Shown here in pieces: positions 1-9,864 of a stretch of DNA of 64,000 bases. The first letter of the stretch is position 1, and each line of letters opens with the position of its first letter. The position numbers and the translations under genes were made by a program. Location of the stretch: positions 124,001 to 188,000 of the forward strand of contig NZ_QGGX01000006.1 in assembly GCF_003148805.1 (NCBI RefSeq), in the 5' to 3' direction. The stretch comes from Aminobacter sp. AP02 (GTDB lineage: Bacteria; Pseudomonadota; Alphaproteobacteria; Rhizobiales; Rhizobiaceae). Under the pieces are notes generated by a model. That model was not told the origin of the DNA, made no database searches, and was given only the letters and a program-made list of their open reading frames with translations.

Positions 1-1
1 T

Positions 2-367
2 CGTTTGGAGTCTTGGCGCAGCGCCCAGGAGCATGGGGTGCTCGCAGCGCGCAACATGCTGGGCGCGGAAGAGGCACATGCGGCGGTGCCCTGGTTCTGG
101 TCCGACCAGTATGGGCTCACGCTGCAGATTGCCGGCTTGCCCGACGAAGGTGAATTGACCGTGCGCCGCGATCTCGACGACGGCGCCTTCATCCTGTTCC
201 ACCTCAAGAACGATGGCCGCCTCGTCGCCGCCAGCGGCATCGGCCCGGGCAACGCGGTCGCCCGCGACATTCGTCTCGCCGAAATGCTGATTGGCAAATC
301 TGCACGACCCGATGCGGTGGCATTGGCCTCCCCTTCGACCAAGCTCAAGAGCCTGCTCGCCGCCTGA
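2..367 (+). CDS. NAD(P)/FAD ferredoxin reductase-like protein, C-terminal part (5' truncated by window edge)
   Basis: The frame is open from the first bases and has no proper start; the TTG at 5 is internal, so this is the last ~120 residues of a longer protein. The stretch RLESW, an Ala/Gln-rich helix, the segment WSDQYG, then hydrophobic and charged strands resemble the C-terminal reductase domain of ferredoxin/rubredoxin reductase-like flavoproteins of the pyridine nucleotide-disulfide oxidoreductase superfamily. Those proteins pass electrons from NAD(P)H to a small iron-sulfur partner. The FAD- and NAD-binding motifs would lie upstream, outside the window, so the assignment rests on this domain only. 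It runs in the same direction as the epimerase gene that follows 80 bp later. Confidence 0.6.
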   Translation, partial: RLESWRSAQEHGVLAARNMLGAEEAHAAVPWFWSDQYGLTLQIAGLPDEGELTVRRDLDDGAFILFHLKNDGRLVAASGIGPGNAVARDIRLAEMLIGKSARPDAVALASPSTKLKSLLAA

Positions 368-447
368 CGGCAGGCAAAAGTCGCTTGAGAATCGGATCAC
401 TTTCCGTGACTCTGCGTTTGGGGTGGCTCCGCGCGGAGGTGTCAAAA

Positions 448-1467
448 ATGCCGATCACCGAATTCGGACGGATGGACGACGGATCGCTGGTCGAAGCGGT
501 CACCATTGCCGCCCCGGACATCGAGGCCAAGGTCCTCACGTTCGGTGCCACGCTCGCCGATCTGATCGTCTCGACTCCGAGCGGCCCGCGTTCGGTCATT
601 CTCGGTTTCGACGATCTCGACGGCTATTTGACCCATGGAGGTTACTTCGGCGCTATAGCTGGACGCTGCGCCAACCGCATCGCCGGCGGCCGCTTTTCGC
701 TCGACGGCCAGGAATACCAGCTCGATCCCAACGAAGCCGGACGCACCCACCTGCATGGCGGCGGCGACGGCTTCTTCCGCCGCAACTGGACCATCGTCGA
801 CAGCAACGAAAACTCCGTTCTGCTTGCCTTGAGCTCTCCCGATGGCGACCAGGGATATCCCGGCAAGGTTATCGCCACCTGCCGCTATTCGCTCACAGCC
901 GGTCGCTTGACCATCGCTCTAGGCGCGCGCGCGGACGCACCTACCTTGGTCAATCTGGCGACGCACGCCTATTTCAACCTCGACGGCTCGGGCTCGATCC
1001 TCGACCACCGCCTCAAGATCGCCGCCGAAGCCTACACGCCGGTCGACGCACAAAGCATTCCGTCCGGCGACGTACTGGCAACCGACGAAACCGTCTTCGA
1101 TTTCCGCGATCTAAGACCGATCCGCAACGCGCCGGATGGCGCTCACTCCCCCTATGACCACAATTTTGTCCTGGCCATGCAGCCGGCGCCCGAACCGTGG
1201 CACGCTGCCCGGCTCGAAGGACCACAATCAGGCATCCGCCTCGATCTCTGGACCACCGAACCGGGGCTGCAATTCTACGACGGCGCTTTCCTGCCTGTTG
1301 CACCGCCCTTGCGCGGCGGCATCGAACAGGTGCGCCACGGCGCCCTGTGCCTGGAACCGCAGCGTTTCCCGGACGCCATTCATCACCCGCATTTTGCGAG
1401 CGCCGTTCTGAGGCCGGGCGAAGTCTATTCGCAGGTCACCGAATATCGCTTCTCGATGGTGGAGTAG
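448..1467 (+). CDS. galM: aldose 1-epimerase
   Basis: Interconverts the alpha and beta anomers of aldoses such as galactose, glucose or arabinose, which feeds a dehydrogenase that uses one anomer. The ~339-residue protein has the family's usual length and hallmarks: NRIAGGRF, the region around THLHGG, the catalytic histidine in ATHAYFNLDG, and the C-terminal glutamate in CLEPQ. I chose ATG 448 because GGAGGT (435-440) sits 7 nt upstream; an in-frame GTG at 439 and an upstream TTG at 385 are less likely. The gene converges with the SDR gene of the ChvE-type sugar operon, with only a few bases between the stop codons. Its activity fits that locus, since sugar dehydrogenases of the oxidative galactose/arabinose route act on the ring form. 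Confidence 0.85.
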   Translation: MPITEFGRMDDGSLVEAVTIAAPDIEAKVLTFGATLADLIVSTPSGPRSVILGFDDLDGYLTHGGYFGAIAGRCANRIAGGRFSLDGQEYQLDPNEAGRTHLHGGGDGFFRRNWTIVDSNENSVLLALSSPDGDQGYPGKVIATCRYSLTAGRLTIALGARADAPTLVNLATHAYFNLDGSGSILDHRLKIAAEAYTPVDAQSIPSGDVLATDETVFDFRDLRPIRNAPDGAHSPYDHNFVLAMQPAPEPWHAARLEGPQSGIRLDLWTTEPGLQFYDGAFLPVAPPLRGGIEQVRHGALCLEPQRFPDAIHHPHFASAVLRPGEVYSQVTEYRFSMVE

Positions 1468-1471
1468 GCAC

Positions 1472-2242
1472 CTACACCCAGCCGCCGTCGACGACGAAAT
1501 TCTGCGCCGTGCACATTCGGGAATCGTCGGCGGCGAGGAACAACGCCATGCGCGCGATGTCATCAGGCAGCACCCGACCGGCCAGGCATTGGGCATTATC
1601 GATCTCGGCGTTCGCCGCATCGTCGATCCAGAGATCGAGTTGGCGCTTCGTCATCACCCAGCCTGGCACCAGCGTATTCACACGGATTCCATGCTTGCCG
1701 AGGTCGCGGGCAAAAGAGCGCGTCATGCCGTGCACGGCTGCCTTGGACGATGCGTAGATCGGATAGCCGCCTGACGCCTTCATCCAGCCGATTGACCCGA
1801 AATTGACGACCGATCCACCGCCTGCCGCGATCATGCCCGGCGCAACCGCCTGGATGGCAAAGAACGAATGCCGCAAGTTCACGGCCACACGCGCGTCATA
1901 GTAATCAGGTGTCACATCGCGCCAGTCGTGCCGCGTGTCGTTGGCCGCGTTGTTGACCAGCGCCAGAGTCGGTCCATGCAGGATCTCAATCTCGGCAATT
2001 GCCTTGCGATATGCTTCGATGTCGGTGACATCGCATTGTCGGAAAGCCACGGTGCCGCCCGCAGCCGCCAGTTCATCTGCCAGCATCTTGCCTTCGGTCT
2101 CGGCCAAGTCGACGAAGCCGACCTTGGCGCCCTGCTCGGCAAAACCCCGCACCAGCGCCTCGCCGATGCCGGTCGCACCGCCCGATATCAGCACCGGGCG
2201 CCCCTTCAGGCTTGGATAGTTGGCCATGTTTTCCGTGCCCAT
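1472..2242 (-). CDS. SDR-family NAD(P)-dependent sugar dehydrogenase (galactose/arabinose dehydrogenase-like)
   Basis: Classical short-chain dehydrogenase of ~256 residues. The N-terminal cofactor loop reads GGATGIGEA, the NNAA motif follows strand beta4, the catalytic pair is YASSK, and VNTLVPGW follows. The start was set at ATG 2242 because GAGGAGGT lies just upstream on the minus strand; an in-frame ATG at 2272 has no such site. It is the last gene of a leftward operon that also encodes a ChvE-type sugar ABC importer and an AraD1-family dehydratase-like protein. The context suggests oxidation of an imported aldose to the lactone, the first step of non-phosphorylative catabolism. The sugar (D-galactose, L-arabinose, D-fucose) cannot be read from the sequence. 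Confidence 0.8.
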   Translation of the reverse strand: MGTENMANYPSLKGRPVLISGGATGIGEALVRGFAEQGAKVGFVDLAETEGKMLADELAAAGGTVAFRQCDVTDIEAYRKAIAEIEILHGPTLALVNNAANDTRHDWRDVTPDYYDARVAVNLRHSFFAIQAVAPGMIAAGGGSVVNFGSIGWMKASGGYPIYASSKAAVHGMTRSFARDLGKHGIRVNTLVPGWVMTKRQLDLWIDDAANAEIDNAQCLAGRVLPDDIARMALFLAADDSRMCTAQNFVVDGGWV

Positions 2243-2252
2243 CACCACCTCC

Positions 2253-3248
2253 TCAAAGCGCCCGAACGGCAACCGGCGCGGCAGCCCGTGCCAGCTTGAG
2301 CGGGTTTCTCAGTGGCAGGCCAAAATCCTTTGCCTCGATTTCGAACACATCGCCGGGCTCGGCCTTCACCCCATCGGCGAACGAAAGTGTGGCCGTGCCG
2401 AACATATGCACATGCACATCGCCCGGCTGGCGGAAGACGCCATACTTGAAATGATGGTGCTCGAGATTGGCGATGGTGTGGGACATGTTGGCCTCGCCCG
2501 ACAGGAACGGCTTTTCCCAGATCGTCCTGCCGGCACGGATGATCCGCGACGTGCCTCGCACGTCAGCTGGGAGATCCCCCACCAAAATCTCCGGACCGAA
2601 TGCGGCATTCCTCAGCTTCGAATGGGCGAGGTAGAGATAGTTGATACGCTCGGTCACGTGGTCGGAGAACTCGTTGGCGAGCGCAAAGCCGATGCGGTAG
2701 GGCGTGCCGTCGTCACCGACGAGATAGATGCCGGCGATCTCCGGCTCCTCGCCAGCATCGAGCGCGAAATAGGGCGACACCAGTGCCTTGCCTGGATCGA
2801 CCACCATGTTGCCGTTGCCCTTGTAGAACCACTCCGGCTGGACACCCGCCTGGCCGCGCGCCGGCTTGCCGTTTTCGAGCCCCATGCGAAACATCTTCAT
2901 GGAGTCGGTCAGTGCCTCCTCGCCTTCCGCGTCCAGTTTCTTGTGCATGCTATCGCGCGTCGCTGCGGAGCCAAGATGGGTAAGCCCCGTACCGGTGAGA
3001 TGCAGATGCGCGGGGTCGGGATGCCGTACCGGCGACAGCAAGGACCCTGCGCGCGCCGCGGCATCGAGGTCGACGACATCGCCCAGGCCACGGTCTGCGA
3101 CGACAGTGGCGAGCGTCGTTCCGGCGCGCACCGCCTCCAGAGCCAGCGCGTAGATCGACTTTGCATCGTTGACCAGCCGCGCGGTCTCGCCCTCGCGCGC
3201 GACAACGCGGCTCTTTCCGTCGGCTGAGATTATCTGGGACATCAGCAT
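2253..3248 (-). CDS. gguC: GguC/AraD1-family FAH-fold protein (2-keto-3-deoxy sugar acid dehydratase-like)
   Basis: A 331-residue protein of the fumarylacetoacetate hydrolase superfamily, AraD1/GguC branch. Characterised relatives dehydrate L-2-keto-3-deoxyarabonate in the oxidative pentose pathway. Visible features include the N-terminal region with HPDPAHLHLTGTG, a DSMHKK segment, the FYKGNG stretch and acidic residues expected for the metal site (AGEEPEIAGIY). ATG 3248 is preceded by AGGAG about 9 nt upstream on the minus strand. It lies between gguB and the dehydrogenase gene in the same direction; the gene order chvE-gguA-gguB-gguC matches what is known from Agrobacterium. The dehydratase role in this organism is inferred from family and neighbours. 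Confidence 0.8.
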   Translation of the reverse strand: MLMSQIISADGKSRVVAREGETARLVNDAKSIYALALEAVRAGTTLATVVADRGLGDVVDLDAAARAGSLLSPVRHPDPAHLHLTGTGLTHLGSAATRDSMHKKLDAEGEEALTDSMKMFRMGLENGKPARGQAGVQPEWFYKGNGNMVVDPGKALVSPYFALDAGEEPEIAGIYLVGDDGTPYRIGFALANEFSDHVTERINYLYLAHSKLRNAAFGPEILVGDLPADVRGTSRIIRAGRTIWEKPFLSGEANMSHTIANLEHHHFKYGVFRQPGDVHVHMFGTATLSFADGVKAEPGDVFEIEAKDFGLPLRNPLKLARAAAPVAVRAL

Positions 3249-3403
3249 TTTCCGGCACTCCTTTCGTTCCGCCGCAACCGGCCTCGCTACCGGCGACAGG
3301 CGAAAAACTTCCCCAGCGCGACGGCGGACCGTCCGCTTCCAAAACCTCGTTCTCGTGATTGCGGCCCCGCCCTCGCAGTGCCGCTGTCAGCCGCTTGCGC
3401 GCC

Positions 3404-4618
3404 TCAAGCCTTGTTCTTGTTGTAGACGTCGAACACCACCGCCCCGAGCAGCACCAGGCCCTTGATCACCTGTTGCCAGTCGATGTTGACGCCCATGATC
3501 GACATGCCGTTGTTCATGACGCCCATGATGAAGGCGCCGATGACCGCGCCCGCAACCTGGCCGACGCCGCCCATTGCCGACGCCCCGCCGATGAAGACGG
3601 CCGCAATGACGTCGAGCTCGAAGCCCAGTCCTGCCTTCGGCGTCGCGGTATTGAGCCGCGCGGCGAAAATGAGGCCTGCCAGCGCCGCAAGAACCCCCAT
3701 GATGATGAAGACGGTGAAGGTCAGCCGCTCGGTCTTGACGCCGGAGAGCTTGGCCGCCTTTTCGTTGCCGCCCATCGCATAGATACGCCGGCCAAGCGTC
3801 GTGCGCTTGGTGACGAACACGAACAATGCGATCAGCACGCCCATCACGATCAGGACGTTGGGCAGGCCCTTGTAGGACGCCATCATGTAGGTGAGGAACA
3901 AGACGATGCCTGCGATCACCACGTTCTTGGCGATGAACAGGGCGAAGGGCTCGGCCTCATAGCCGTGTTTTTCGCGGCTGGCGCGGCTCCTGATGGCGAA
4001 ATAGAGCATAGCCGCGACGATCGCGACGCCTATCACTAGTGTCGTCGAATGCAGTTTCACCCCACCGATCGTCATCGGCCCGATCAGATCGGGGATGAAG
4101 CCGGCGCTGAGCAGCTGGAATTCGGGCGGAAACGGCCCCACCGATTTTCCGCCCAAAAGCCACAGGGCAAGGCCCTTGAATACCAGCATGCCGGCAAGCG
4201 TGACGATGAAGGACGGGATCTTCATGTAGGCGATCCAGTAGCCCTGGCTGGCGCCGATGAGGCCACCGACCGTCAGGCAGACCAGCGTCGCCAGGATCGG
4301 ATCCAGCTTGTATTGAACCATGAGCACCGCCGCGATCGCGCCGACGAAGCCCGACACCGAACCGACCGACAGGTCGATGTGGCCGGCGACGATAACCAGC
4401 AGCATGCCCAGAGCCATGATGATGATATAGCTGTTCTGCAGCACCAGGTTGGTGAGGTTCACCGGTTTGAACAAGACGCCGCCGGTGAAGTACTGGAAGA
4501 ACACCATGATGGCGATCAGCGCCAGCACAAGGCCGTAGTCGCGCAAATTGCTCTGCCAGGCCGAGCGCGCCGCGGAGTTTGCCGGCCGGCTGGCCTGCCC
4601 TGCCGTTTCTGTGCTCAT
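3404..4618 (-). CDS. gguB: sugar ABC transporter permease (GguB, XylH/MmsB type)
   Basis: Inner-membrane subunit of a CUT2-family sugar importer. The 404-residue protein begins with a short cytoplasmic tail and then carries about ten hydrophobic segments, the first around residues 30-50. It contains the family-typical [10 protein letters not shown] motif and a C-terminal [15 protein letters not shown] stretch. Its ATG overlaps the stop of gguA by 4 bp (ATGA), which points to translational coupling. Together with gguA and chvE it forms a complete importer. Like other CUT2 permeases it would act as a homodimer. Confidence 0.9.
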   Translation of the reverse strand: MSTETAGQASRPANSAARSAWQSNLRDYGLVLALIAIMVFFQYFTGGVLFKPVNLTNLVLQNSYIIIMALGMLLVIVAGHIDLSVGSVSGFVGAIAAVLMVQYKLDPILATLVCLTVGGLIGASQGYWIAYMKIPSFIVTLAGMLVFKGLALWLLGGKSVGPFPPEFQLLSAGFIPDLIGPMTIGGVKLHSTTLVIGVAIVAAMLYFAIRSRASREKHGYEAEPFALFIAKNVVIAGIVLFLTYMMASYKGLPNVLIVMGVLIALFVFVTKRTTLGRRIYAMGGNEKAAKLSGVKTERLTFTVFIIMGVLAALAGLIFAARLNTATPKAGLGFELDVIAAVFIGGASAMGGVGQVAGAVIGAFIMGVMNNGMSIMGVNIDWQQVIKGLVLLGAVVFDVYNKNKA

Positions 4619-6150
4619 GATGCTTTTGCCTCCCCGCGCACGATGGCGCGCATGATCTTTTCCTGGCTCGCTTCGTGGCCGGCCATTTCGCCGACGATGC
4701 GGCCCTCGTTCATCACATAGATGCGGTCGCAGATGCCGAGCAGTTCGGGCATCTCCGAAGAGATCACCAGTATGCCCTTGCCCTCGCCGGCCAGCCTGTT
4801 GATGATCGTGTAGATTTCATATTTGGCGCCGACGTCGATGCCGCGTGTCGGCTCGTCGAGGATCAGAACGTCGGGATTCGCGAACAGCCATTTCGACAGC
4901 ACCACCTTCTGCTGGTTGCCGCCTGAAAGATTGCCGGTCTTCTGGTAGACGCTCGACGAGCGGATGTTGGTTTTCTTGCGATAGTCGTTGGCCGCGTTCA
5001 ACTCCGCGATGTCGTCGAGAACCCCGCCATGCGACACCGCCTTGAGATTGGCGACCGTCACATTGTGCTTGATGTGGTCGATCAGGTTGAGCCCGTAGGT
5101 CTTGCGGTCCTCGGTGGCATAGGCGAGCCCATGCGCCACCGCGCGGCCAACGGTCGAGGCATCGACCTTCTTGCCGTGCAAGTAGACGTCGCCGCTGATC
5201 CTGGTGCCGTAGCTCTTGCCGAATACGCTCATCGCGAACTCGGTACGACCGGCCCCCATCAGTCCGGCAATCCCCACGACCTCGCCCTTGCGGACGTTGA
5301 TGTTGACACCCTTGATGATCTGCCGGTCGGGATGCACCGGGTGGTGAACGACCCAGTCCTTCACTTCGAAGATCGTCTCGCCGATATTGGGTGCGCGGCT
5401 TGGGAAACGATCCTCCAGCGTGCGCCCCACCATCGAGGTGATGATCCTGTCTTCGCTGATCTCATGCGGGTCGAGCGTCTCGATCGTCTGGCCGTCGCGC
5501 AATATGGTGATGCGATCGGCGACCTTGCTGACCTCATTGAGCTTGTGCGAAATCAGGATCGAGGAGATGCCCTTGCCCTTGAATTCGATGAGCAGTTGTA
5601 GCAGTGCCTCGCTATCTTTTTCGCTCAACGACGCCGTCGGCTCGTCGAGGATGAGCAGTTTCACCTCCTTCGACAACGCCTTGGCGATCTCGACAAGCTG
5701 CTGCTTGCCGACACCGATATTGGTGATCAGCGTGTCGGGGTCCTCGCGGAGGCCCACGCGCTTGAGCAGTTCGGCAGCGCGGTGCCGGACCAGGTTCCAG
5801 TCGATGATGCCGTAGTGCGCCTGCTCGTTGCCGAGGAAGATGTTTTCCGCGATCGACAGGAGCGGCACCAGCGCCAGTTCCTGGTGGATGATCACGATGC
5901 CGGAGCGTTCGCTGTCGTGGATACCGCCGAAACGGCACTCCTGGCCCATGTAACGGATTTCACCCGCATATTCGCCATAGGGATAGACCCCCGAAAGCAC
6001 CTTCATCAGCGTCGACTTGCCAGCGCCGTTCTCGCCGACGATGGCATGGATTTCGCCGGCACGAACGTCGAGATTGACATTCTGCAGCGCCTTGACGCCC
6101 GGAAACGTCTTGGTGATGTCGCGCATTTCAAGGATTGTGCTGTCCGTCAT
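4615..6150 (-). CDS. gguA: sugar ABC transporter ATP-binding protein (GguA, XylG/MmsA type)
   Basis: A 511-residue double-domain ATPase of the CUT2 class. The N-terminal domain has a canonical Walker A (GENGAGKST, near residue 38) and Walker B ([11 protein letters not shown]). The second domain has the degenerate loop GLMGAGRTE usual for this family, plus a strong signature LSGGNQQK and Walker [12 protein letters not shown]. It would power import of aldoses captured by ChvE. It sits between chvE and gguB. The 146-bp gap to chvE holds a strong hairpin, while the join to gguB is a 4-bp overlap, so the membrane and ATPase subunits are probably translated together at a lower level than the binding protein. 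Confidence 0.92.
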   Translation of the reverse strand: MTDSTILEMRDITKTFPGVKALQNVNLDVRAGEIHAIVGENGAGKSTLMKVLSGVYPYGEYAGEIRYMGQECRFGGIHDSERSGIVIIHQELALVPLLSIAENIFLGNEQAHYGIIDWNLVRHRAAELLKRVGLREDPDTLITNIGVGKQQLVEIAKALSKEVKLLILDEPTASLSEKDSEALLQLLIEFKGKGISSILISHKLNEVSKVADRITILRDGQTIETLDPHEISEDRIITSMVGRTLEDRFPSRAPNIGETIFEVKDWVVHHPVHPDRQIIKGVNINVRKGEVVGIAGLMGAGRTEFAMSVFGKSYGTRISGDVYLHGKKVDASTVGRAVAHGLAYATEDRKTYGLNLIDHIKHNVTVANLKAVSHGGVLDDIAELNAANDYRKKTNIRSSSVYQKTGNLSGGNQQKVVLSKWLFANPDVLILDEPTRGIDVGAKYEIYTIINRLAGEGKGILVISSEMPELLGICDRIYVMNEGRIVGEMAGHEASQEKIMRAIVRGEAKAS

Positions 6151-6242
6151 CCGAACTCTCGATCCAGCAACGAAAAGGGCAACCGCTCGACGCAGTCTGC
6201 CGCACTTTTGGAACGATGGAAACGCCTTTGCCGCGAGCCTGC

Positions 6243-6272
6243 CCTTCCCCCGCGACAGGCGCGGGAGAAGGG
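6243..6272 (-). terminator. GC-rich hairpin between chvE and gguA (mRNA 3'-end protector or partial terminator)
   Basis: Bases 6242-6254 pair with 6260-6272 around a 5-nt loop, giving a 13-bp stem with one mismatch. No run of T follows in the direction of transcription, so full termination is unlikely. A hairpin just after a periplasmic binding-protein gene commonly stabilises the upstream message. Confidence 0.5.
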
Positions 6273-6296
6273 TTGGGATCGAGAAGGCGGCTTCGC

Positions 6297-7364
6297 TTAC
6301 TTCAGTTCGTCGGCCTTGATGTAGCCCGAGCCGACAACGATCTGTTCGTAGTTCGTCTTGTCGACGGCGACCGGCGTCAGCAGATAGGACGGAACGACCT
6401 TCACGCCGTTGTTGTAGGTTTTCTCGTCGTTGATTTCGGGCTTACCGCCCGAAAGCACGGCGTCGACCAGATTGGCGGTCACCTTGGCCAGTTCGCGCGT
6501 GTCCTTGAACACGGTGGAATACTGCTCACCGGCGATGATCGCCTTGACAGAAGGCACTTCGGCGTCCTGGCCGGAAACGATCGGCCATGGCTGGTCGGCC
6601 GTGCCGTAGCCGACACCGCGCAGCGACGAGATGATGCCGCGCGACAGGCCGTCATATGGCGAAAGCACCGCATCGACGCGGCTGCCGTCGGAGTAATTGG
6701 CCGACAGGATGTTGTCCATGCGCGCCTGGGCGACAGCACCGTCCCAGCGCAGCGTACCGACCTTTTCCATGCCCATCTGGCCGGACTTGACCACCAGCGT
6801 GCCCTTATCGATCAGCGGCTGCAGTACCGACATGGCGCCGTCGTAGAAGAAGAAGGCGTTGTTGTCGTCGGGCGAACCGCCGAACAGCTCGACGTTGAAC
6901 GGACCCGGCTTCTCCGGATAGCCGAGGCCCTTGAGCAGCGATTCCGCCTGCAGCACGCCAACCTTGAAATTGTCGAAGGTCGTGTAGAAGTCGACATTGC
7001 CGCTGTCGCGGATCAGACGGTCATAGGCGATGACCTTGACGCCCTTGTCGGCAGCCTGCTCAAGCACGGCCGACAACGTCGTGCCGTCAATCGAGGCAAC
7101 GACGAGCGCCTTGACGTCCTTGGTGACCATGTTCTCGATCTGGGCGAGCTGGTTGGGGATGTCGTCTTCGGCATATTGCAGATCGGCGTTGTAACCCTTG
7201 GCCTTGAGGGCTGCGACCAGCTCGTTGCCGTCACTGATCCAGCGCAACGAAGATTTGGTCGGCATCGCGATGCCGACGGTGCCCTTGTCCTGAGCGTGTG
7301 CCTGGTAGGACATCGCTGCAAGGCTGACCGCGAGCGCGGCCACGAACGTCTTGATGATCTTCAC
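6297..7364 (-). CDS. chvE: ChvE-type multiple-sugar periplasmic binding protein
   Basis: Captures aldoses in the periplasm for the GguAB importer. In Agrobacterium the orthologue also relays sugar signals to the VirA kinase. The 355-residue product starts with a lysine-containing signal peptide ending AHAQ near residue 24, followed by a type I periplasmic binding protein fold ([26 protein letters not shown]). The start is GTG 7364, supported by GGAGAAG just upstream on the minus strand and by the signal peptide; the frame stays open upstream to 7580 but that part is not protein-like. It is the first gene of the leftward operon and diverges from the LysR-type gene gbpR, its likely regulator. 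Confidence 0.9.
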   Translation of the reverse strand: MKIIKTFVAALAVSLAAMSYQAHAQDKGTVGIAMPTKSSLRWISDGNELVAALKAKGYNADLQYAEDDIPNQLAQIENMVTKDVKALVVASIDGTTLSAVLEQAADKGVKVIAYDRLIRDSGNVDFYTTFDNFKVGVLQAESLLKGLGYPEKPGPFNVELFGGSPDDNNAFFFYDGAMSVLQPLIDKGTLVVKSGQMGMEKVGTLRWDGAVAQARMDNILSANYSDGSRVDAVLSPYDGLSRGIISSLRGVGYGTADQPWPIVSGQDAEVPSVKAIIAGEQYSTVFKDTRELAKVTANLVDAVLSGGKPEINDEKTYNNGVKVVPSYLLTPVAVDKTNYEQIVVGSGYIKADELK

Positions 7365-7593
7365 CTTCTTCTCCCTTGTGAAGTGCCGGCGCGCGGACGC
7401 AAACGCTCGCGCGTGGCCCCGCCATGAACGGCGCGGCAAAGCCAGATTTGGTGCAACTTTCCTCCCAAAGAGCCGCGAGCCCTGCGTTTCCTCCGCTCGA
7501 TGCCCCAGCACCCGGCTGGACTGTATCGAACTCGCGACGGCCACCAGAGTTATGGAGGAAGGCATAACAGTCAAATGCAATTTTAGATGTTTC

Positions 7594-7613
7594 GCATATC
7601 ATTTCTGATATGC
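7594..7613. promoter_or_regulatory. perfect 8-bp inverted repeat in the chvE/gbpR divergent region (candidate GbpR operator)
   Basis: GCATATCA and TGATATGC flank a 4-base spacer (TTTC), a 20-bp dyad in an AT-rich patch about 230 bp upstream of chvE and about 55 bp upstream of the preferred gbpR start. It overlaps an alternative gbpR ATG at 7610, which argues against that start. Binding by GbpR is inference from position and symmetry. Confidence 0.5.
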
Positions 7614-7666
7614 TTTCTTGCGAGGGCACCACGCCCCATGCAACGGCCTTGGGAGGGGCGGAAGTC

Positions 7667-8653
7667 ATGGTCGACATCCCGGTCGACGTGCGCGTGCAGG
7701 ACTCAAGCATTCGCCTCAGCGAAAGCGAGACTCTTCTGCGCAGCGGCCTGAAGCTCAGGCACATGCGCTTGGTTGTCGCCCTTGAGGATCACGGCCAGAT
7801 CAGCGCCGCAGCCCAGGTCATGAACATGTCCCAGCCGGCTGCCTCACGCATGATTTCCGAGGTTGAGGATATCCTCGGCGTACAGATCTGCGAGCGGCTG
7901 CCGCGCGGCATCAGGCTGACGCCTTACGGTGCTGCCCTTGCACGCCGTGGCCGCGCCATAGTGCTTGAGATGCAGCAGGTCGACCGCGAGATTTCCGATC
8001 TGAAGTCCGGCAAGGGCGGTTCCGTCGTCATGGGCGCGGTGACCGCTCCCGCGATCGAGCTCGCGGTGCCCGCCATCCGGAAGATCCGCCAGCGCTACCC
8101 GCGCATAGAGATTTCCGTCCAGATCGAGACCAGTGCCGTTCTGGCACGCGAGCTGCTGGCATCGCGCCACGACTTCATCATCGCCCGCATCCCCGACGAC
8201 CTCGATCCGCGCCTGTTTGAAAGCCGCATCATCGGCATCGAAAAGGCCTGCCTGATCGTCCGGCGGGGCCATCCGCTGGCTGGTTCCGACACGGTCCCGC
8301 TGGAGCGCCTCGCCGAATTCGACTGGGTGTTCCAGCCCGGCGGCTCGCTGCTGCGCCAGACGGTGCAAGGTATCTTCATGAGCCGCAATGTCCGCATGCC
8401 CGACCGCATCCTCAACACAAGCTCGCTGCTGCTGACGCTGGTGATGGTGGCTCAATCCGACGCCATCGCCCCCATCGCAGTGGATGTCGCCAAGTTCGTC
8501 AACAGCGCGAGCGGGCTGGCAGGAGCGATCGAGATCCTGCCGATCGCCTTCGACATCACCGTCCAGCCCTACAGCCTGATCATGGTGCGCGGGCGTACTT
8601 TGTCACCGACCGCGCAACTGCTCTACGATCATATCCTCAGGGAGATTTCCTGA
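7667..8653 (+). CDS. gbpR: LysR-type transcriptional regulator GbpR
   Basis: A regulator of ~328 residues, divergent from chvE. The N-terminal winged helix-turn-helix (LVVALEDHGQISAAAQVMN, then SQPAASRMI) is canonical for LysR proteins. The rest is the periplasmic-binding-like effector domain, with RRGHPLAG and a C-terminal QPYSLIMVRGR stretch. In Agrobacterium GbpR controls chvE in response to sugars, and the same divergent arrangement is seen here. The start is uncertain: ATG 7667 has a GGAGG about 11 nt upstream, whereas ATG 7610 lacks a ribosome site and lies inside a palindrome. The gene converges with the hydrolase gene that ends 2 bp after its stop. Confidence 0.85.
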   Translation: MVDIPVDVRVQDSSIRLSESETLLRSGLKLRHMRLVVALEDHGQISAAAQVMNMSQPAASRMISEVEDILGVQICERLPRGIRLTPYGAALARRGRAIVLEMQQVDREISDLKSGKGGSVVMGAVTAPAIELAVPAIRKIRQRYPRIEISVQIETSAVLARELLASRHDFIIARIPDDLDPRLFESRIIGIEKACLIVRRGHPLAGSDTVPLERLAEFDWVFQPGGSLLRQTVQGIFMSRNVRMPDRILNTSSLLLTLVMVAQSDAIAPIAVDVAKFVNSASGLAGAIEILPIAFDITVQPYSLIMVRGRTLSPTAQLLYDHILREIS

Positions 8654-8655
8654 TC

Positions 8656-9834
8656 TCAAACGCGCGCGCACAGCGCTTCGAAGAACGCCACGTTGTCGAG
8701 GTCGAGCGGATCGTCGACCGGCAGCGCCTGCGACGACATCTTGGCAATGACCACCTCGGCCTTCTCGTCGACATAAAGCCACTGACCGTGAATGCCGATG
8801 CCGCAATAAGCCTGGCTCGCATTGCCGCTCTGGTACCACTTGTTGCGGTAGCGGCCGTTGGCGAACAAGTTGACCATGTCGCCCCGCTGCCATGCCACGG
8901 CGTCGCCGCCATGGACAGTGTCGTCTACCCAGGCCTGCGGCACGATCCGCCCGCCCGCAGCCACACCACCTTGTCGCATCATTTCGCCAACGCGGGCGAG
9001 ATCGCGCACTGCCACAGAAATGCCGCCGGCGGCGCGCGCGGAGCCTTCGGCGTCCACCGTGACGAATCCGTCGCGCTTTGCACCAAGCGGCCGCCACAGT
9101 TTCTCCGACATGAGGTCGGCGTAGCGCTGGCCCGAAGCACGCTCGACGATGATGCCGAGCAGGTCGGAATTGGGCGAGCGGTAGCGGAACGTCCTGCCGT
9201 GCGGCTCGTCCAGTTGCTGCAGCGTGACCAGGAACTCGCGTAGTGTCTCGGTCCCGCCGCCTGGGTTCCACATGGTGGCGCGGCGATAACGGGCGAACAG
9301 GCTCTCCTGATCGAGGTAGGCTTCCTCGAAATCCAGGCTGACGGTCATGTCGAGCACATGCCGCACAGTCGCATTGGCATAGACCGAGCCCTTGGCCTCG
9401 GGCACATAGGTGCTGACAGGTGCGTTAGGATCGAGCTTACCGTCGGCCTCCAGCGCACCGGCAAGGATCGCTGTCAGCGACTTTGAGATCGAAAAGATGA
9501 CGTGGCGCGCGTCCGACCGCATGGTCGGCGCGAACCAGTCGCCGACAAAACGTCCCTTCTTCATCACAACCAGCGCGTCTGCCGACGAGCGTTGGAGGAA
9601 GCCGCCGACGGTCTCGCTCCGCCCATTGATCTCAACATTTTCGGCAAGCAGCCCGCCGAGATCGACCGACGCGCCTTCCGCATTGCCTTCATCTGTCGCT
9701 ATGCGAGCGCTGCGCACCATCTCGCCGACATTTTGGAAAGCCCAACGGCTGAACGGCTCCTCGCGCCAGTTGGCGAGCGCCACATCGCTGCGGACAAAGC
9801 CGAAAGTCCGCTCGAATACGGTGGATGACGTCAT
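8656..9834 (-). CDS. serine hydrolase of the beta-lactamase/NylB (class C-like) fold, copy 1
   Basis: About 392 residues. The nucleophile motif SxxK appears as SISK (near residue 125), followed by a YRSPNSD segment in the position of the YxN motif and a GIHGQ turn near the C-terminus in place of KTG. This pattern fits esterases and amidases related to 6-aminohexanoate-dimer hydrolase rather than true beta-lactamases. No signal peptide is visible, so it is probably cytoplasmic. ATG 9834 has AGGA 7 nt upstream; ATG 9852 is an alternative. It lies directly after a same-sized paralogue at the end of the leftward polyamine-type transport operon. The substrate is unknown; an acylated amine or amino-acid amide is a guess from context. 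Confidence 0.75.
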   Translation of the reverse strand: MTSSTVFERTFGFVRSDVALANWREEPFSRWAFQNVGEMVRSARIATDEGNAEGASVDLGGLLAENVEINGRSETVGGFLQRSSADALVVMKKGRFVGDWFAPTMRSDARHVIFSISKSLTAILAGALEADGKLDPNAPVSTYVPEAKGSVYANATVRHVLDMTVSLDFEEAYLDQESLFARYRRATMWNPGGGTETLREFLVTLQQLDEPHGRTFRYRSPNSDLLGIIVERASGQRYADLMSEKLWRPLGAKRDGFVTVDAEGSARAAGGISVAVRDLARVGEMMRQGGVAAGGRIVPQAWVDDTVHGGDAVAWQRGDMVNLFANGRYRNKWYQSGNASQAYCGIGIHGQWLYVDEKAEVVIAKMSSQALPVDDPLDLDNVAFFEALCARV

Positions 9835-9864
9835 GATCTTATCCTGCTGCATGTTTCCGACAGG

